Part shown: piece after piece, positions 54,142 to 57,867 of the stretch
Layout of the letters: the number at the start of each line of letters is the position of its first letter
How positions within the stretch are numbered: position 1 is the stretch's first letter
Source of the DNA: Paracoccaceae bacterium
GTDB lineage: Bacteria > Pseudomonadota > Alphaproteobacteria > Rhodobacterales > Rhodobacteraceae
Direction: 5' to 3'
Assembly (NCBI GenBank): GCA_022822495.1
Contig: JAJEBQ010000013.1
Coordinates: 1 to 57,867 of the forward strand
DNA: 57,867 nt
Translations under genes and position numbers: made by a program
The notes under the pieces: generated by a model
What the model was told of the DNA's origin: nothing
The model's database searches: none
What the model saw: the letters and a program-made list of their open reading frames with translations, nothing else

Positions 54142-54917
54142 TGGAACCAATCCTTTCAGCACGAGGCCTGGTTAAGAGGTTTGGGCGTGTTACAGCTCTT
54201 GATCATTGTGATTTTGATCTCTTCCCAGGTGAAATCCTCGGTGTCATAGGGGATAATGGTGCTGGTAAGTCAACTCTGATTAAATCCCTTTCAGGTGCCG
54301 AAATTCCAGATGAAGGGACTGTCACACTGGAAGGCGAAACGGTCAATTTTATTTCCCCAATTGATGCACGAAAAGCTGGTATTGAAACAGTTTACCAGAC
54401 TTTGGCCATGTCGCCAGCACTGGCCATTGCCGACAATATGTTCATGGGACGAGAAATTCGCAAGAAGGGATTCATGGGCTCAATATTTCGTAAGCTGGAT
54501 CATTCCAAAATGCAGAAAATTGCCCACGAGAAGCTCACCGATTTGGGTATTATGACGATCCAGAATATAAATCAGGCAGTTGAAACCCTTTCAGGTGGAC
54601 AAAGGCAAGGGGTGGCAGTGGCAAGGGCCGCAGCCTTTGGTTCAAAAGTCATCATAATGGATGAGCCTACCGCAGCACTTGGTGTGAAGGAGAGCAGGCG
54701 TGTTCTGGATTTGATACATGACGTAAAATCCCGAGGCATTCCGATTATATTGATTTCACACAACATGCCCCATGTTTTCGAGGTTTCGGACAGAATTCAT
54801 ATTCATCGCTTGGGTCGAAGATTGTGTGTTATTCAACCTTCAGACTTTTCGATGTCTGATGCTGTGGCGTTTATGACAGGTGCAAAGGAGCCGCCACCCG
54901 AATTTGGAGCCACCTAG
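54141..54917 (+). CDS. frcA: fructose-type ABC transporter ATP-binding protein (FrcA-like)
   Basis: Start at ATG 54141 gives 258 aa; the longer frame from 54063 lies inside frcC. A single ABC domain: LGVIGDNGAGKSTLIKSLSG (Walker A), ETVYQTLAMSP (Q-loop), ETLSGGQRQGVAVARAAA (signature), VIIMDEPTAALGVKE (Walker B), ILISHNMPHVFEV (switch His). A single rather than double ABC domain is typical of Frc, unlike RbsA. The usual frcK kinase does not follow; the next DNA is a DppC pseudogene. Confidence 0.92.
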   Translation: MEPILSARGLVKRFGRVTALDHCDFDLFPGEILGVIGDNGAGKSTLIKSLSGAEIPDEGTVTLEGETVNFISPIDARKAGIETVYQTLAMSPALAIADNMFMGREIRKKGFMGSIFRKLDHSKMQKIAHEKLTDLGIMTIQNINQAVETLSGGQRQGVAVARAAAFGSKVIIMDEPTAALGVKESRRVLDLIHDVKSRGIPIILISHNMPHVFEVSDRIHIHRLGRRLCVIQPSDFSMSDAVAFMTGAKEPPPEFGAT

Positions 54918-54967
54918 AGGAACTGCACCGGCAAGACAAATTTTTTGCTTTAGCAATCACAAGTATA

Positions 54968-55590
54968 TTATCCTTCCGAACGAAGAGTCGGATTCAGGCG
55001 ATTACGCAAGTAATTTCCTGCAATACTGATGGAAAAGGCCATAAAAAAGATTATTGCACCGGGTACCGGGGTCAATCACCAAGAGGTCGAAAGTCGGTCT
55101 TGGCCCTCGCTCATTATTTGTCCTAGACTTGTAAGTAGCGTTTGAACGCCAAGACCCAGGAAACTCAAGGCAGTTTCCAACAGGATGGTCAACGATAAGT
55201 TTACGGTAAATTCTACTAGGGTAACATTGAAGATACTGGGCAAAAATGTGTCGAGTATATATGCGTAAACTGGAGACGCCTAAGGCTCTAACAGATGATA
55301 CATAATCTTTTTCTTTGTCCGCAAGGACAGCCCCTTCGCATTAGTCTTGCATAAATTACCCAACCTGCCAAACCTATGAGAAATAAAAACAGTACAAAAC
55401 CCAATGGACCCAATGGAGTTACCAAACGGTAAATAAAGTTGGGGTCAGCGAAACAAGTTTCTATCTCAACTGTGTGCGATCCCTTTGCTTCAATGCGGGC
55501 AATTCCTTGGACCATGGTTGACACCGGATATATTCATACCGCAATCAACCCTAAGATGTTCAACATGCATCTCATTTTTCCTCCTCCTTA
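54968..55590 (-). pseudogene. DppC/OppC-type ABC peptide transporter permease, multiply disrupted
   Basis: A strong GGAGGA at about 55580 (minus strand) marks the gene start. Family sequence appears in pieces: FVLFLFLIGLAGWVIYARLM in one frame, GAVLADKEKDYVSSVRALGV and SLRIYTRHIFA in the next, then TLVEFTVNLSLTILLETALS, FLGLGVQTLLTSLGQIMSEG and RLSTSW-stop-LTPVPG, ending AGNYLRNRLNPTLRSEG. At least two frameshifts and one TGA in place of a Trp codon destroy it. No DppB, DppD or DppF genes are beside it. The N-terminal membrane part is unrecognisable. Confidence 0.75.
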
Positions 55591-55602
55591 ATTCTAATTT
55601 GA

Positions 55603-56427
55603 TTACTCTTGGACATACCTGAAAGAATAACTTTTGCCATTTAAAAGGGAAGGGATTTGTACACGAGAGGATTGTACCAGGTCGATATCAAGGGTGTAAT
55701 TTGATTGACAGGGTATATCTCCGCCCAAATCGGCAATTATTTCACCCCAAGGGCTAACGATCATAGAATGTCCGTAGGTTGTACGGCCATCATCATGGTT
55801 ACCAACTTGTGCCGCGGCGATAACCCACGCTCCGTTTTCTATGGCACGAGCTCGCAATAGTACCTCCCAATGAGCCTTGCCGGTTGGAACAGTAAAGGCC
55901 GATGGAATAAACAAAACAGTAGCACCTTTTTGACTGTAATCACGGTATAGACTCGGAAATCTCAAATCATAGCAAATAGTTAAACCCCAGGGTCCCCATG
56001 GTGTTTCTACCAGAGTAGCAGTATCACCAGCCTCGTAACGTTGGGATTCTCCTATGACCTTTTTACCTTGCAAAAAAACATCAAACAAATGAATTTTATT
56101 ATAGGTGGCCAAGATTTTACCTTCTTTGGTAATCAGGACAGAACAATTATAGAACTTTTCATCACCTCTCACTGGCGTGGATCCAACATGGATCCATTTA
56201 CCAGTTTCCCGAGCCAAATTTTTGCAACAATTGATAAAGGGGTCTCTCTCGACTTCTGTTACTGACTTGAGTGCTTCTGTGTAATTCTTGTTCATCATAC
56301 CTGCCGCTTCAGGTAGAGCGATCAGGTCTGAGCCACCCGCTTGCCGAACTATCTGTTGTACTGCATCTATATTTCCATCATGATTGTCGGTGGAGTTCAT
56401 TTGTACCAACGTGACCTTCAAATTCAT
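55603..56427 (-). CDS. carbon-nitrogen hydrolase (nitrilase superfamily, Nit1/Nit2-like)
   Basis: ATG 56427 gives 274 aa; the frame is open 72 codons further to 56643, but that extension is unlike the family. Catalytic triad: LIALPEAAGMM (Glu), ILATYNKIHLFDVFL (Lys), WGLTICYDLRFPSLYRD (Cys). TVPTGKAHWEVLLRARAIEN and VSPWGEIIADLG complete the match. Members hydrolyse deaminated glutathione or omega-amides such as 2-oxoglutaramate. Located after a dead peptide permease and next to an RTX gene with no evident link. Confidence 0.93.
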   Translation of the reverse strand: MNLKVTLVQMNSTDNHDGNIDAVQQIVRQAGGSDLIALPEAAGMMNKNYTEALKSVTEVERDPFINCCKNLARETGKWIHVGSTPVRGDEKFYNCSVLITKEGKILATYNKIHLFDVFLQGKKVIGESQRYEAGDTATLVETPWGPWGLTICYDLRFPSLYRDYSQKGATVLFIPSAFTVPTGKAHWEVLLRARAIENGAWVIAAAQVGNHDDGRTTYGHSMIVSPWGEIIADLGGDIPCQSNYTLDIDLVQSSRVQIPSLLNGKSYSFRYVQE

Positions 56428-56936
56428 TGATTTCATTTCCAAGACAGGTATGAGGTTTGCGAAAGAAACAGCATAAGTGAGGATACCAAAATCCTCAACG
56501 AAAGCAAGGAGAAGGTAGGTATCTAGATGACACATGGGATATTCTATCGTGTGCAACTTTCCTGAGCATTCAAATTTATGACAAGAAATTCCATAATTAT
56601 TGCATAGCCAAATTTTGTAGAAACCAAATGACTGTCGATACATATGGGTGATTGTTTGACCTTTATACGATTCCTATTAAAGCGCGACAATCCCTAGGAA
56701 AAATGAGAAATCAAGTCCCAAAAAAAACAAAAAACACTTAACGCTTACCAGAGTAAGTCATAAATTGTTGTATTTTTGTTACGTCGCGGTCGTTCCAAAT
56801 AGATATGATTGGCGCGTTTTCGCATTTTTCTTATCTTCTCTGCTACGCACAGGGAAAATATTCCCAGCGTAGGCCTTTCGTTAATTCATGATTCGGCTAG
56901 ACGATCTGAAAGTTAGAATTGGAGGAGAATAGCACG

Positions 56937-57867
56937 ATGGTAGAACATTATACATTGCGAGGAAAAGATCACTCACATCACGGTGGTACTGGACAGCGAA
57001 ATTTCGTCGTTTCGGATCAAAACCAGAACACAAGAATCAACAATTTTACCCATTTTGAAGATACGATTGACCTGACGGACCATGACTTGACCTGGGATGA
57101 CATCAAGGACAATATATACTCGTTAAACAGATGGAACTTCGTGAAGGCGGTTGTTGTTATTGATCTGAGGGAATATGGTCTCGGCACGATTACGATCGAA
57201 TTCAATTCCATAATGGGTACTATGAACTCATATGAGCTTCCATTTTACGTTAAGGACATGTTCCTCTTTGGCCCGGGAACGCGTGGTGATGACACGCTCA
57301 CAGGCACGTCAGAAGCCGATACTTTACAGGGTCATTTTGGTGATGACACTCTTGATGGTTTAGGAGGCAATGATCACCTTGAAGGAGGCTGGGGCAACGA
57401 CAAGATTTATGGCGGTGCTGGCAATGACACCATGTATGGAGATCAAGGTTCTGATACCATGTATGGTGGTTCTGGCAACGACTATATGAGTGGTGGTGTC
57501 GGCAATGATGAAATGCATGGCGGTGCTGGTGAGGATGTCATGCATGGCGATGATGGCAACGACACGATGTATGGTTATTCCGATGACGATGAGATGCATG
57601 GTGGTTATGGCAACGACACGATGCACGGTGATCTTGGTGACGATTATATGAGTGCTGGTGCCGGTGATGACACCATGTATGGTGGTGCTGGGAATGATGA
57701 GATGTATGGCCACAGCGGCAATGACTACATGGAAGGCGGCTCTGGTGATGACCACATGGAAGGCGGTGCAGGCAATGACGAGATGTGGGGCGGTTCGGGT
57801 GAAAACACCATGTATGGCGGAGCGGACGACGACACGATGCATGGCAACAGCGTGAAAGACAAGATGT
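56937..57867 (+). CDS. RTX-repeat protein, 5' part only (continues past the window)
   Basis: ATG 56937 with GGAGGAG upstream opens 310 codons to the window end without a stop. Residues 1-120 contain HHGGTGQRNFVVSDQNQN and FEDTIDLTDHDLTWDDI, like type I secretion target domains. From about residue 122 there are 22 nonapeptide repeats of the form GGxGNDxUx, calcium-binding parallel beta-roll. From the sixth repeat on, Met replaces the usual Leu in all 17 repeats. No signal peptide, as expected for ABC-type (type I) export. Likely a secreted or surface protein. Confidence 0.88.
   Translation, partial: MVEHYTLRGKDHSHHGGTGQRNFVVSDQNQNTRINNFTHFEDTIDLTDHDLTWDDIKDNIYSLNRWNFVKAVVVIDLREYGLGTITIEFNSIMGTMNSYELPFYVKDMFLFGPGTRGDDTLTGTSEADTLQGHFGDDTLDGLGGNDHLEGGWGNDKIYGGAGNDTMYGDQGSDTMYGGSGNDYMSGGVGNDEMHGGAGEDVMHGDDGNDTMYGYSDDDEMHGGYGNDTMHGDLGDDYMSAGAGDDTMYGGAGNDEMYGHSGNDYMEGGSGDDHMEGGAGNDEMWGGSGENTMYGGADDDTMHGNSVKDKM

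Noticed and set aside
56428-56643. 72-codon N-terminal extension of the nitrilase-like protein
   Set aside because: The extension has no family similarity, and the conserved start of the domain is at the ATG 56427 with GGAA in range.
57360-57842. Long minus-strand open frame across the RTX repeats
   Set aside because: It is the mirror of a repetitive coding array (His/Val/Ile-rich low complexity) with no ribosome binding site. The plus strand carries the real gene.
1-57867. rRNA, tRNA or CRISPR arrays
   Set aside because: No T-loop or cloverleaf pattern, rRNA signature or regularly spaced direct repeats were seen on reading through; a covariance-model scan would be needed to be certain.

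Overview
The window looks like a chromosomal segment of a Gram-negative alphaproteobacterium of moderate to low G+C (judged by eye, not computed). The evidence is the order rho - mnmE - mnmG - rsmG, hemJ upstream of rho, the aroE - coaE - dnaQ operon, the overlapping argJ - mutT pair, dapD - dapE, and kdsB - cysQ. In many alphaproteobacteria the first two blocks lie close to the replication origin. The usual parA-parB pair after rsmG is absent here.

Layout. (1) 1-12.1 kb is an accessory, decaying region. It holds small membrane proteins, a DNA methyltransferase fused to an HNH nuclease with a HEPN-like neighbour, a dispersed repeat of about 105 bp in at least three copies, an SOS pair (umuC plus an SRAP/YedK gene with two stops), an intact RelE/NadS toxin-antitoxin module with a palindromic operator, an orphan ribbon-helix-helix antitoxin with a dead toxin, remnants of ISL3-like and IS1634-like transposases, and a three-gene TIGR04255-type operon that is itself damaged. 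(2) 12.3-17.5 kb is an acyl-CoA catabolic cluster: APH-like kinase, acyl-CoA dehydrogenase, type III CoA-transferase, HMG-CoA-lyase-like enzyme and an atypical SDR. By family logic it may handle 4-hydroxy acids. (3) 17.6-36.5 kb is mostly core: an orphan adenine methyltransferase, cinA-like, rsmG, mnmG, mnmE, rho, hemJ, an MBL hydrolase, a LysR regulator, aroE-coaE-dnaQ plus a second DnaQ-like exonuclease, msrA, yggT, mepA, dapD, dapE and a DUF2064 glycosyltransferase. (4) 36.5-39.3 kb is an operon that reads as D-glutamate/D-amino-acid catabolism (DgcN, DgcA, D-amino-acid transaminase). (5) 39.6-41.7 kb holds a DUF234-type ATPase with an in-frame TGA and a transposase-like scrap. (6) 41.7-46.2 kb: mutT, argJ, an AbrB-family membrane protein, a RutE-like nitroreductase and an aldo/keto reductase. 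(7) 46.6-48.3 kb: a D12-class adenine methyltransferase, a frameshifted putative restriction endonuclease and a 47-residue membrane protein. (8) 48.3-55 kb: kdsB, cysQ, alkB, then a ROK regulator divergent from a fructose-type ABC importer with an intercistronic stem-loop. (9) 55-57.9 kb: a DppC-type permease pseudogene, a nitrilase-family hydrolase and the 5' part of an RTX-repeat protein that runs off the window.

The core genes look intact, whereas the accessory DNA is rich in nonsense and frameshift lesions: SRAP, RelE, TIGR04255 operon, DUF234 ATPase, restriction enzyme, DppC and three or four transposase or enzyme scraps. This suggests recent relaxation of selection on accessory functions. 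The alternative, read-level indel errors in an assembly, should be excluded first. No rRNA, tRNA or CRISPR array was seen.
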